Assembly: GCA_949751835.1 (NCBI GenBank)
Contig: CATKHK010000029.1
Span: 186,001-250,000, forward strand
Reading direction: 5' to 3'
Source of the DNA: Blepharisma japonicum
Lineage: Eukaryota; Ciliophora; Heterotrichea; Heterotrichida; Blepharismidae
Length of the DNA stretch: 64,000 nt
Positions 30,288-41,568 of the stretch are shown here, in pieces (positions within the stretch are counted from its first letter, which is position 1; the number at the start of each line of letters is the position of its first letter). Both the position numbers and the translations under genes were made by a program. The notes under the pieces are model-generated. The model was not told where the DNA came from. It saw nothing but the letters and a program-made list of their open reading frames with translations, and did no database searches.

Positions 30288-32192
30288 TTAATTCTTATAA
30301 GAGTCGCTTGTGCTTTCTTGGGAATTTGACTGCGATTTTTGGTAATTTTCGATCCACTCTTGAAATTCATAATCATCCCAGTTGCCAATTTTTTTGTATC
30401 CTCCAGTATGGATGAAGACAACTTTTTCATTAATCACTGCAATCCCGCCCTTTACAGCAGATTTATCTGGATATAGCATCGTTCCAATTCCAGTTAGACC
30501 GTCAAAAATTCCTTCAAATGTGCATCCGTCGTCAAAAGTCCATTTTCCCTCTCCCTTAAACTTGTCTACTTCAAAGCAGCCTTGGTATATTCATTTCAAA
30601 TGGGGCCATGTAAAGACTCCTTTTCCATGCTTTTTTCAATTTTGAAATTCCCCCTTATAAATGCATTTATTAGGATATGCAGCAAGTCCCCAAACAATTG
30701 TGTTATTTTTGAAGGTTCCTTCATAAACATGGCCATCAGAACTGCTTAGCATGCCCTCTCCACTATATTTATCACTTTCCCACATTCCTTCATATCAGCT
30801 GCCTTCAAAGTTTATAAATCGTCCTTTACCCATTCTTTCGCCGAATTGCCAATAGCCTTCGAATAAAGAGCCATCTGAGTAATACATAATTCCAACTCCA
30901 TGAGGTTTATTATCAGCCCATTGACCTTTATACATATTTGAGTTCTCCATAATCCTTAACTGCTCTTCCTGAACCTTAATATCATCGTCATGCTCATAAT
31001 CGTACTTAAAAGGCGGCAGTTCGCCAAGCAATTTTGCAACTATAGGTGACTCAGCATTAATCATTTTAAAAAGAATTAGCCCTTGCTTGCTTTTAATTTG
31101 GGAAATTTGCAGTTCTGATTCGCTATTTTCAGAAAATTCATTTTTAAATGGGTCAGAATCAATTCTAAGTAAAACAATTTCTGATGAAGGAATTTCTTTT
31201 GCTCTTCTCAGTGCATATTCATATTTACTCATACTTACTATATCACTGATATTTGCTTTAAAAAGATTTTCTTGAGAAGCTATATGTGAAATCGCCAGCC
31301 ATTTTCTCATATTTGTGATTTTGTTATAATACCGTCTTATATCTAGACCACAGATTTGTTTACCTTTGAATATGAATTGATCAGCTGGGACATCTCCTAG
31401 TGGCTTCATAGAAAAATTTGACAGCAAAAACAAGACTCCTCTATTTTCTAATTCAAAAAGCAGCATTTTTGCGATTTCTCCGCCAAAAAAATCAAATGCG
31501 CAAGTTGGCCTCGTATCTCTTGCTGCATTTCTTAATTTTTCTTCAAAACTATTTTTATCAGCTCTTAAAATATACTTCACTTGAAGTTTTTTTAATTCTG
31601 ATTTCTCATTTTTATTATTGACAACACAAATAATAGATAATCCTGCTTGAAAACAATATTTTACCATAATTTTCCCTATCGCTGAAGCAGCTCCAGTTAA
31701 AATAATTGAATGACACTTTCCCAGCGTAATTTGTTCGATTAACATAAAAGAAAAAATTGGATTATACATCAATAAAGTGCCTTGGAAAAAATCGAAATTT
31801 TTTGTGACTGGTACCACACTTCTAGCATCGCAGACAATATATTCAGCCCAAGAGCCTGAGAGATTTGGATTGAGTTGCATAAAACTCACTTTTTTACCAA
31901 TCAAATATCAGCCTTTAAGAGTTTTGTTACTAGAAACTACAGTTCCACTTCCTTCAATTCCTGGAATTATATTTAGAGAGCAGCTTTGTGGGTCTTGCTC
32001 AGAAGGGAATTTGGCATCGCATGGATGAATTGGGGCAAAGTCAACTTTTATTAAAACTTGACCATTATTTGGAGTTGGGATAGGCACTTTTTTTAGCCTT
32101 AAAGATGTGGAATTTCCTGATCTATCAATAGTAATTGCAAGCATTTGATTTTTATTTTGGCTTTCATCACTTGATAATCTGTTTAGATCCAT
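30288..32192 (-). CDS. MDR oxidoreductase-MORN fusion protein
   Basis: A single 634-aa frame held together by TGA Trp codons. Residues about 15-365 are a medium-chain dehydrogenase/reductase resembling trans-2-enoyl-CoA reductase (MECR) or quinone oxidoreductases: a GroES-like part (GQVLIKVDFAPIHPCDAKFP, PGIEGSGTVV) and a Rossmann part (ILTGAASAIGKIMVKYC, FDFFGGEIAKMLLFELENRG). From about residue 425 come roughly seven MORN repeats (NMYKGQWADNKPHGVGIMYY, DGSLFEGYWQFGERMGKG, DGHVYEGTFKNNTIVWG) and a polar tail. No zinc-site cysteines are seen. The reaction is unknown; MORN repeats could anchor the enzyme to a membrane or to the cortex. Confidence 0.88.
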
Positions 32193-32426
32193 TTATTTGC
32201 TTATCAGAATAAAAAGAACAATTGGCTATATATAAAAATACTAAATTGGTGATGTCATTGATCATTTTCATTAAAAAAGTCTTTAATAATTAACTTTTGT
32301 AGGTTTGTGAAAAAACAATGTTTACTTATAATATTCTAAAATTTATTTAAAGTTGACCAAATTCCCCATGCGCCAAATTTAAAAAAATTCGAAAAATAAT
32401 CAATGCAGTTGGCATTATTTTAAAAC

Positions 32427-33449
32427 TTATTCAATTGAGCTAAATTCAACTTTCAAAGGCAAATGATCAGATGGAAACTCTCTATTAGGTATAGCTATTT
32501 CCCTTGCTAACTCCTCTTCACTTGGTAGCATTAAAATACGTTTAGGTTTAACCTCATATGTATGAAATACAAAATCTATACACCCTTTAAAATCATCAGA
32601 AAAATTTGTGAATTTTGGATGCTTCTTTCCTTCATATCTCTCATAAGCAGACCTAAATTGTATAAGTGGGCTTATTCCTAATGATTCCAACTCTTGATCG
32701 ATTTCTTGGTTCCCAGTAGATTTTCATGGCTTTCCGTAAAATAGGTTTACAACATTGGAGAAAGGCATGGAATTGTAATCTCCACAAATTATTGTAGGGC
32801 AATTATATTGGTGTTTTAATTTAATAACTTCATCAATCAACATCCCAGCTTGAGCATATTGAACATATTCAAACTTAGGGTCCCAATAAAAATGTGTGCA
32901 TGCAATTACTAAGTTTCTTTTGCTTAATTTTTCTTCAAAAACTGCAATGAACCCAACTCCATCTCTTTTATAGTTAAGATTTGTTTGGCACTTTCAATGA
33001 TTATTATAGTCAATCCTTTTGGATTCTATTTGAAGATACTTATTTGCATTTCATGCAAGAACTAAACCATCTCTAAATTTTACTGAGCCTCTTTCAATGA
33101 AAACGCTCCTATATCCAATTGAGGAAAAATAAGATTCGAATTCTGGATACTTATCTACTTCTTGAAGAGCAAAAAAGTCTGAGTTCAGTTCTTTAAGAAT
33201 ATTTTGGAAAAGAGCTAATCTATAACTAAATTCTCGATATTTAGGCTTGGCATAACTATGAAAATTAGTGTACATATCAGCCAGAATATTGTAAGTTGTG
33301 ATCGAAAATCCTGAAGATTCTTCAATATCGTCAAAAGTTTTATAGGAAAAGGGTTGGATCATGTGAATTTGCTGTGTTAGAGTCTTTCGAGAAAATCTTC
33401 AAAAGAGTAGCGTAAATGTTAATAATCCGATTATGACATAAAGCCACAT
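32427..33449 (-). CDS. Membrane-anchored Ccr4-type EEP hydrolase
   Basis: A 340-aa protein of the endonuclease/exonuclease/phosphatase fold. Motifs in order: TYNILADMY, FFALQEVDKYPEF (metal-binding Glu), THFYWDPK, CGDYNSMPFSNV and the C-terminal SDHLPLKVEF (catalytic Asp-His). These are the Ccr4/nocturnin/angel subgroup signatures, so a 3'-5' RNase acting on poly(A) or a 2',3'-cyclic-phosphate-type enzyme is likely. The N-terminus MWLYVIIGLLTFTLLFWRFS is a signal anchor; it is visible only if TGA is read as Trp and extends beyond the first globular Met. The anchor is unusual for deadenylases. Confidence 0.85.
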
Positions 33450-33624
33450 TAACTTAAACAATATTATCAAATAAAATATTTTTTTTAGTTCAGCATATGA
33501 ATTAAAAAATTGTTTTTCTTATTATAAAAGACATGCCTGAATCAATTAAAATCAATTATTTACTATTAAACCATAAAAAGAAGTAAACTATTATTCGAAT
33601 CCATATCAGTTCAAATCTGATAAA

Positions 33625-34293
33625 ATGGAAATGAAATTGTGTCCTAATTGGTAATCTTTATTTAGCCAAAAACAAATCCCAGAGTCGTCATATTTCCTTC
33701 ACCAAATTCACTGTGAAAAAAATATTTCCCGATGCATTTGTGGGATCTCAATTCCTAAATCTGAAAAATCTTCTCATGATATTCAGTATCATTCATTAGT
33801 GGAGTGCCAATATTGCTCAATTTCAATGGAATCTTTCATCTTCTCATTTCACCAGTGTGAGAAACAGCCCAAAGTTTGCAAATTTTGCGAAGGGCATTTT
33901 CCAATCGAGATATATTCTGATCACATCTTTCAATGTGGAAGCCGAACAGAATTATGCAAAATTTGCTATAAATATATTCCTCTTCGTGACTATAACTATC
34001 ATACACAAGAAATTGATTGTAGGCAATATCAGATGATACCAAATAAAATATGTCCTTTAGAAAGAGAAGACCAAGATAAAGAGCTGGCTTTTGCGCTGGC
34101 TCAAATCAAAGAAGCAGAAGAAGCCGAAACAAACTACAAGCTTCGAAGCGCAGCGCTAAAACAGATGAATTCAGTGAGAAATTCACAGGCTAAAGGTGGC
34201 GACTATGCAGAATTCCTTAAAAAAATAAGAGAAGAGCCTAGAACTATGAACGAAGAGTCAAAAGAAAATATAAACTCTGATGATATTTTATAG
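33625..34293 (+). CDS. TRAF-type zinc-finger protein
   Basis: A 217-aa protein with a 15-nt intron (33651-33665) that splits the very first zinc-ligand pair (LCPNC). The body has repeated Cys-x2-Cys...His-x3-5-Cys knuckles (LCPNCQKQIPESSYFLHQIHC, QYCSISMESFIFSFHQC, VCKFCEGHFPIEIYSDHIFQC, ICYKYIPLRDYNYHTQEIDC), as in TRAF-type fingers of TRAFD1/XAF1. The C-terminal 60 residues are charged and helical. It is probably an adaptor in ubiquitin or stress signalling. Confidence 0.85.
33651..33665 (+). other. 15-nt intron
   Basis: GTAATCTTTATTTAG, A at position 10. Splicing rebuilds the first Cys-x2-Cys of the zinc finger and provides the only ATG start in frame. Confidence 0.92.
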
Positions 34294-34398
34294 GAATAAT
34301 TTTAAATCCAGATGTAATAATAATCTTCCTTTTCTATCAATTAAAGCTATATTAATTAATAGTTCTATATCTAATTCGAAATATAAAAAGCATAATCT

Positions 34399-35394
34399 AT
34401 GAGAACTATTTATCAAGATAATCAGCCTTGCCTCTCTATAAACAATTTCGATTTTCCTAATTTGCCTACTGATTTATGTTCCAAACCACTTTGAGAGCTA
34501 TGACCTGGCAAAAATCGATTTTTTTGTAAGGGCAAAATCATGATTGGTCCTTCGAAGGATAATTTTCACCTGATATTTTCGGCGATAATCTTGATAGTGA
34601 TACCCATAAGCTTTTTCTTATTCATAGCAGATTACCTTTGGTGCAATGTAACTATCGCATTACCCCTCCTGTCAGCTATATTTTATATTGCCAGCATAGT
34701 TTTCTATCTATTGACTTCATTATCAGACCCTGGGATTATTCCAAGAAAAAAAGTCTTTCAAGCTTTAGGGGACATTCCAAAAGAATTTACAGCAGAAGTC
34801 TTTTTTACTGAATTTGGCCATTTACATAAATTTTGTACAACTTGTGAAATATATCGCCCGCCAAGAGCCCATCATTGTGCAAAGTGTGATAACTGTGTAG
34901 AAGTTTTTGACCATCATTGCCCTTATGTAAATAATTGCATTGGTTTGCGAAATTATGTCTATTTTGTGTTATTTGTGCTTAATTTGCTTTTCTTAGGATT
35001 GATCGATATGTCAGGATTTATGATATTTTTGTTTTATAAGGCTGGAGATAATGATTATAATAAAAGATCATGTAAGATTTAAACAGTTATCGAGCAGAAA
35101 GAAGTCATTGCAGCTATCATAGCCATCTTGACAGTTGCTTCACTAGTTTTTACAATTTTGGTTACAATTTTATGCTTATTTCATTTTTCTCTTTGCGTTT
35201 CTGGAGAAACCACAGTGGAGAGACTTAAAGGCGGAATCTCTCAAAAAAGATGCGCTTTCTGCAGGTATCACAAAAGTTGATTTGATAAAAGAGCCAAGCT
35301 GAAATATGAGCAAATTAAGATTCTCACCACAAGCTCAGATCAGTTTGATATCGAACTGAGTAATAGTAACCATACACCTGGAGAAATAAATTAA
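34399..35394 (+). CDS. DHHC palmitoyltransferase
   Basis: A 326-aa integral membrane S-acyltransferase. Four hydrophobic segments flank a cysteine-rich domain ([38 protein letters not shown]) with the catalytic DHHC at about residues 171-174. After the fourth segment comes the family's TTxE motif (ETTVE). A 15-nt intron at 35072-35086 lies in the loop after the third membrane segment. The start is set at ATG 34399; reading to the globular part requires TGA as Trp twice. It transfers palmitate to cysteines of target proteins; candidate substrates in this same window are the MGC-type MORN and LRR proteins, though that link is only thematic. Confidence 0.94.
35072..35086 (+). other. 15-nt intron
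   Basis: GTAAGATTTAAACAG, A at position 10, ending in CAG rather than TAG. Removal joins KRS to FIEQKEV and restores the fourth membrane segment and TTxE motif. Confidence 0.92.
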
Positions 35395-35428
35395 TTTAAA
35401 TCTGTAGTGATAAAGAAAATTATTCAAA

Positions 35429-36937
35429 ATGGATTTAGAAGTGGATTTTCATGAAGAGCTACGAAATACCTATGAAAAGACGCTCCAACTGGCTGTAAAC
35501 ATTTCGAACAACAAGGTTGAAATTTTCAAAGCAAATTTAAGGGGAACAGACATCAAATTTATCAAATCAATAGCTAAAGAATATAACGATTTCAAAGATA
35601 TCCATGACAAGTATATGAAGCTTCGTCCGAAAACAATCGAAAGAAGCCGTTTTTCTCGACCTAAAACCCCTGAAATTGCATCAGAAACTGATTCTGGGTC
35701 TCTTCTTCCGAGACATGCAGGAAAATCAAGGCTGAATGTTTCTCTTGATGAAGCCCAAGCAATGGTAAACCAAACAAAAGCTGGGAAGCCAATTTCTTTA
35801 AATGCAAGCTCAGAGGATACAAAGCCTTCGCTGATACTCAAAAAGTTCCAGCAAAGTAACTCAGTCAGCCTTGATACTTCAGATGAAGAAACCAAAAAAT
35901 TGCCTTATGTGTCTATTTTAAGTGGAAAAGTGGAGCCTCCTCTAGAGTTGCCTTCTTATAAAGATTATATCAAATCCCATCAAGGCTATTCTAAAAAAGA
36001 GCCTATGAAAGAAACATCTATCCAAAGAATTGACAGATGCCAACAAGTTTTAGCAGATCTCAGCAAAGAAATGGCTGGGCTAGAAATGTTTTGCAAATCA
36101 AATCCTGGGGTTCCGTGGAATAACGATAAAAAAATATTATTGAAACTAAGCACAAATCCTTCAAAAAGACTGGCAATAATCAGAGCTTATAATGAAAGAT
36201 TTCAGTCTTCAGCAGTTTCTAAAGACATAAAATCATCAGGTGGAAGAGGTCGCAGGAACTCAAAGCCTTTAAGAGCGCCTTCATTTACTCCTGGAAGAGT
36301 ATATACGCAAGAAAGTGCTTATGAATCGCCTTCAAATAAACGAATGCTTTCCCAGACCCCTATTTTTATTAGTGAAATGCCAATAATTGAAGAACTAAGA
36401 CCAAAAAGTTCTATGAGGGAGCAACCTCTAGGAGAAGACCCAGAAATCCTTGTACAAAGATGCTCATCGAGATTTAAAAAAACCCAGGACTCTGAAAATA
36501 AGAAACTTATACAGATTATTGAAAAACTTAAAAATGATCGACCTGGAATAAGAAAACAAAAGGCTGCTATAATTATTAAGGAAAATGAGAAGTATAAAGA
36601 TAAGATGCATTCTTTGAATATTTTTGATGACATTAAGAGGAAGATTGAGTCAGAAAGATCATCTGTAATGAAAAAAAATCGATCACAGGTGTCTGTTTAT
36701 GGTGCAATGCTAACTTATTTGAAGAAAAGAGAGACTAATCCTACGCCACTAGAACTTTCATTCATGGAAGCTATTAAAGAATATTTAGAAAATGGAGCAG
36801 TTATAACTCTAGATACGTTAAAGGACTTGCTTCAAAGCTTAGAACCAGATGAAAAAAATGAATTACTGCCTATCTTGATGATTGCAAAACCTCATTTAGA
36901 GTTTTCTGATTCTGAGTTTAGATCTATTTTCGCTTAA
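35429..36937 (+). CDS. Unknown, largely disordered protein
   Basis: A 502-aa uninterrupted frame. Residues 1-70 are helical (ELRNTYEKTLQLAVNISNNK). The middle is Ser/Pro/Lys-rich with R-S-x-P and S-x-P sites (RFSRPKTPEIASETDSG). Residues about 345-420 form a basic helix (RPGIRKQKAAIIIKENEKYK), and the last 70 form a compact helical domain ending LEFSDSEFRSIFA. I do not recognise a family. It could be a microtubule-associated or basal-body protein; inference only. Confidence 0.75.
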   Translation: MDLEVDFHEELRNTYEKTLQLAVNISNNKVEIFKANLRGTDIKFIKSIAKEYNDFKDIHDKYMKLRPKTIERSRFSRPKTPEIASETDSGSLLPRHAGKSRLNVSLDEAQAMVNQTKAGKPISLNASSEDTKPSLILKKFQQSNSVSLDTSDEETKKLPYVSILSGKVEPPLELPSYKDYIKSHQGYSKKEPMKETSIQRIDRCQQVLADLSKEMAGLEMFCKSNPGVPWNNDKKILLKLSTNPSKRLAIIRAYNERFQSSAVSKDIKSSGGRGRRNSKPLRAPSFTPGRVYTQESAYESPSNKRMLSQTPIFISEMPIIEELRPKSSMREQPLGEDPEILVQRCSSRFKKTQDSENKKLIQIIEKLKNDRPGIRKQKAAIIIKENEKYKDKMHSLNIFDDIKRKIESERSSVMKKNRSQVSVYGAMLTYLKKRETNPTPLELSFMEAIKEYLENGAVITLDTLKDLLQSLEPDEKNELLPILMIAKPHLEFSDSEFRSIFA

Positions 36938-37115
36938 TAAATAAATTTTGTATATATCTTATTAAATAATAGTATAATATACAGCTTGAGATAAGTAAGC
37001 TATTTAAAATTTTCTGAAAGAAACTAAAAGATTACATTAAAAATTTTTACGAGAAAAATAAAATTAGTTATATTGTTGCTATAAATTGTAACGAATACTC
37101 TTCTTGGGTGGGCTT

Positions 37116-38855
37116 TCATAATTTATTTGCAATTTCTAAGAAAACTTTTGCATCGTTAAGAGAGCCCATAATAAAACAAAAATTGGTGTTGTCAGCTAAA
37201 AAAAACTTGACTAGACTCTTTATTTTTTTTGAAATCGTAATCTTTATGATTTTTTCAAAAGAAATTTCTTTCGTTACTTTTGGGGTATTAAATAAATCAT
37301 CATACTCATTAGTTTCAAACAAAAAGGAGTTTTCAGTTATAGATAAATTACTTTTATTTTCAAACAGGCTAAAATCTTCTGGATCAAAAAGCGTGCACTG
37401 GAAGCTTCTAACTTCGCCGTTATTATTTGAATCCAGCAAGAAATCTTTCATTGAAAATACTTGCTTAACTTTGTCCATAACTTTTCTTCTTATTATTCTT
37501 AATGGGCTGCTATCATTTCGACAAATTTTGCATGAGCCTGCATCATGATTTTCAATTTCAAGGCCTTTTTCTACAGCCAGATTGTGGCATTTCAAGAATC
37601 CTCCATCAACTAAGCTTATATATGGAAACCCTTTCATTAAAAATGCTTGAAGTAAATTTTCTGTCATGTTTTGGACGATATCTTGCTCTTCATCTAGATT
37701 TGCTTCTTGTAGATCAAAACTTGAAGCTTTAAATTCTTTAGTGCCTAATAAACAAATATGAACAAGCCCTCTCATCTCAATAAATTGATCAGGAAAATCC
37801 ATCATTACTTCAGTGTTTTCATAAGCTTCAGGGTCTAAGAGCATCGAATTAGGGAAAACTCCTTGATTATGCTCTTTTTCGGTTCTTATATCAATTACGA
37901 TCAGCGTTAATGGTGCTCTTTTTCGGCACCAATCACAAACTTTGCCTTCACATTCACAAAACTTTACTTCAGGGTATGCTCGGATTAAGATTTCTTCAGG
38001 CATTACAGATAAACAAAATTGCTTATTTAGAAGTTCTATATTAGATTCCACAATATCCAGGTCAAATATATGGTAGTTTTGCAATTTCTTGTTTATTGAG
38101 AATGGAGTATTTGATTTTATTGATTTAGCAAGGGCAATAATATCTTTTACGTCATTAATATTCTCTAAAGAAATCTGAGAAATTGTTTGAGGGACCATTG
38201 AATTTTGCTTAGACAGCAAAATACTTTTAAAATGCTCTAAAAATCCCAGTCCAATATAAACTAAATGCAATGGATCATTTGTTTCTAATAATTCCTCCCA
38301 TAATAAAAAAAGAGCTTTCAAGCTTACTATTTTGCTTGAAAATGCAGTCAAAAATCAAGAAGTCGCAAAAAGTTCCGGCGAAAATCCATTTGTGTGAAAA
38401 AATACACTCAACCGTGGCTCATGATACCTCAACAATAATCTGAAAATCGCAAAAAGATTTTGAAGAGGCCTAAAAGTCTATATTAAGTTTACTGAGTCAT
38501 GGAAAACATTAGGTAAAATTTTTTGTATAAATCCTTTGAAAAAGTTATAGACAATAGTCAAAGACATTCCTTGCCTTGTCATCATGATAAAAGGAGCCAA
38601 AACTTCATTCATTCCTTGCTTGTAATGTATGTTTTCTTCGTTGCAATAATAAGTCAATAAAAGTTCAAGTTTTTCTTTTTCTTCACCTGTTAGCTCTGAG
38701 GAACGAGTTCTATCAACATCGTTTTTCAGAACTCTTTGGTTTGAGATTTCAACCTTTGTGAAATCATATTTATGAGTATTTTGCAGACTAAGAAGTTTCT
38801 ACATGTTTCTTACTTCCCAAGCTTCGATCCTGAAATCCATTTGGCATCCCGACAT
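37116..38855 (-). CDS. TBC1D23: TBC1D23-like TBC/rhodanese protein
   Basis: A 569-aa protein with two 15-nt introns (38799-38813, 38478-38492). The N-terminal TBC domain has VLKNDVDRTR (the IxxDxxR finger) and IHYKQGMNEVLAPF (the YxQ finger), then NGFSPELFATSWFLTAFSSK. A cysteine-rich insert follows (CECEGKVCDWCRKR), then a rhodanese-like domain (LIVIDIRTEKEHNQGVFPNS, FPYISLVDGGFLKCHNLA) without the catalytic Cys loop, and a C-terminal domain. This order is that of TBC1D23, a trans-Golgi bridge that captures endosomal vesicles through golgins and WASH/FAM21. Unlike the animal protein as I remember it, both GAP fingers are present here. Confidence 0.88.
38478..38492 (-). other. 15-nt intron
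   Basis: Minus strand GTAAACTTAATATAG, A at position 10. It contains in-frame TAA and TAG; removal joins FHDS to TFRPLQNLF within the TBC domain. Confidence 0.92.
38799..38813 (-). other. 15-nt intron
   Basis: Minus strand GTAAGAAACATGTAG, A at position 10. It joins RIEAWE to KLLSLQNTH at the start of the TBC domain. Confidence 0.9.
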
Positions 38856-39024
38856 CAATTTAATACAGAAATGAATAGAAAATAATTTTAGGCAATAAAA
38901 ACTGTGAATATCAATGCCTCTTTATAACAAATTTATTGATAAGTCTTTAAATTTATATATTGCCATCAATCCAAATAATTATTTAAATAAAAAAGCGATA
39001 TTAAAATAAAACCAATTAAATAAC

Positions 39025-41568
39025 TTATTCCGCTTGTTCTTCCATCTCTTCTTCATCTTCATCACCAGCGATTCCATCCTTCCCAGCTCTTCCCGCAGGA
39101 TACACTGCTTTTTCTAGTTTCTTTTTCTGTTCTTCTTTTGTCATCAATGGCCTCTCCGGATACTTCAGCCTCAGCACATCTACCACTCCAGCTGCATTCC
39201 CTGACACTAGAACTGGGAATTCTTTGCAAAATCTCACCATAGTCCTTGGTGACTCCCTATTCTCTGATTTTTTGGTTACAATTGGCTTTGTGTTACTGTC
39301 AGAAAGATCCCACAACTCAATTCTCCCATCATCAGCAACAGAGCTAAAAATAGTTGAATCATGAGGCGACCATTCAATATCATTGACTGCGTCCCTTAAA
39401 TCTTGTGCTTGGCAAGTCATGATTGAGTTTTCTTCTCTTCTCCAGTCCCATATTTGAACTGTCCAGTCAGCTGAGCAGGTTAGCATAATATTTGACCAAA
39501 ATGGGTTGCAACGGACTTTGTAAACTGGCCCTGCATGTCCCCAATAAGTATCAAGCTCATCATTGTAGCTTAGACTGCATTTGTGGATGGTCCCTTCTTC
39601 AGTGGAAGCTAAATATAGCAAGTTTTGATCTCTTGGAAAGTCTAATGAAAATCCAACCGCATTTCTGAATACTGCAGCTTCTTTATCATCTTTTTGGTTT
39701 GGGTTTGTAGGTTTTTTAAGGTTGAGGAGATCTCGACATTCTAAGCCTTTTTTGATACTTCATTCAGTGATTCTTCCATCTGAAGAAATTGAAATCAAAT
39801 TTTCACCTTTTTCGCTGCCTTGGTCATGCCACCTAACTTCCCAGACAGTGTCAATGTGCTTTTCAAGCATTTGACTTGATTCTGCGACAGGTTTGTTATC
39901 TTTTTTCCTTACATCATAGATCGCTACAACACCATCATAGCTTCCAGTAGCTATCAAGCTAGGGTTATTTTTAGAAAAATGGCAAGAAATTAGTCCGGTA
40001 GGTGCTTCAATAATTCTTTCAGGGAATTTTGGACTTTTTAATGTTCAAAATAGCAATTTTCCAGGTTTTCTTGAATAAGGATCATGCTCTCCATATGAAA
40101 CTGCGAGAAGATCAGGATTCAAAGTATTCCAATCAGCACAGCTAACAAGCCTATTTTCCACTTCACTGCATTGGAACTTAAACAAGTCAATCATCTTTGT
40201 AGCTCCTTCATCCTCATCTTCCTTTTCTTCTTCTTTTTTTTCTTCTTTCTTTTCGCCCACCATGTCTTTTAGCCTCCTTAATTTCAATTTTTTTTCATCT
40301 TGTTTTTCTTCTTCAATAACTTTAGCAAACTCCACCTTGGGGTAATTTCTATATAAAATTTGTTGTTCTAGGTATCTGTTTTGAGTTAAAATTCTTTCTA
40401 CAATGTTAAATTTGGCTAGAAGACTATCTGGAAGAATGATGTCTTCTGGAGGTCGGAATGGAGTCGGCTCATTTTCATGAGCTGCTGATGTTTGAGAACG
40501 TTTTGACTGCTCTACAGAGGAGCTTGATAGGGCGCTTCTACTTGACTGGTCTACTCTTCTAGATTGATTTGCAGGCTTGCTAGTTGTGCCTGTATCTTTT
40601 AGCTGGTTACTTGGCTGGGTTTGTGAAATACTTAAGCTATATGTTTCTGTGAGTGAGCTTTCTGGGTCTAATAAAGTCCCACGATGCTTTAGTTGGTCAT
40701 TTAGGCTTGAATTCACTTCAATTGAAAACACCTTTGCCACCTGCTCATGCGCAGGCTGAATTTCTTCCAAAAATGCGTCATGAAGCATCCATTCAGTCAC
40801 TTCACAGTCAAATTCGTGCCTCTTTATGGTTTCAGTAACCACTTCTTTTACTTTTGGCATCAAATTTGTAGTTTGAGCTGGTCTCATTTGAAAATTATCA
40901 CTCGCAATTTTTTCCTTTAGCAGCAATTTATATTTCTCATTATCAGCATCTGAAATTTCTTTAGTTTCTGATTTGGCGCTCACAGCAACACTTGGCAAAT
41001 GAAAAAGAGTAAAGGTTTCTGTTTCATTCAAATTGATGTCCACAAGTTTGTCTAAATCTTCTTCCTTTAAGCCTTTATCTTCAGTTTTAGTTTCTTCAGC
41101 AGCTTTTACATCTCTGCCAGTTTCATCAGAGACTTCAGAGAATACTTCACTTTGGTCCGCTGATCGTAATAAGGAGCTTCCTCCTATTTCTGAGTATTTT
41201 ATTTCACTTCGAGACTGCGATGCTGAAGCTTCTGATTCTTTGCGCTCTGATGAAGATGCTTTTAATGATCCAGTTTGTTCTCCGTCTTTTTTCTCACCTT
41301 TTTCTTCTTCTGCTAAGATGATAAGAGGCATAGGTGTGACATCAACTTCAATGCCTTTGATTGTTATGATTTCACGCTCGTCAGTTAAGTTTGTTGTGGT
41401 CGTGCTAAATTTGCCCTTGGTTCGGTTTATTTTGCCGTGATGGGATGAAACTTTACCAGTGACTCCTAGGTTGCGAATGGTGGGGCCAGCTTTAGGAAGC
41501 TTGCGGACACTTTCTCTGGGAAGATTTTTGGTGCTGCTATCAATTTTGGCTCGCGACTCTGATTGCAT
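39025..41568 (-). CDS. DNAI4: Axonemal dynein intermediate chain, DNAI4/IC138-like
   Basis: An 847-aa protein in one frame with TGA Trp codons. The long N-terminal half is disordered and acidic/Ser-rich and contains EVDVTPMPLI near residue 75, recalling the 'DVTP.PL' element of DNAI4 (WDR78; Chlamydomonas IC138). The C-terminal half is a seven-bladed WD40 domain: VENRLVSCADWNTLNPDLLA, LIATGSYDGVVAIYDVR, DTVWEVRWHDQG, GPVYKVRCNPFWSNIMLTCS, DWTVQIWDWRRE, VNDIEWSPHDSTIFSSVADD. It acts in ciliary dynein arms, in this subtype the I1/f inner arm, where IC138 phosphorylation regulates beating. DNAI1/DNAI2 are the alternatives; the N-terminal motif favours DNAI4. Confidence 0.88.

Noticed and set aside
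29846-30430. Longer version of the 141-aa gene starting at 30430
   Set aside because: The extension overlaps the end of the MDR-MORN gene in another frame, and the later ATG has the better upstream context.
33588-33620. TTCGAATCC and TTCAAATC elements like a tRNA T-arm
   Set aside because: No acceptor, D-arm or anticodon stem can be built around them.
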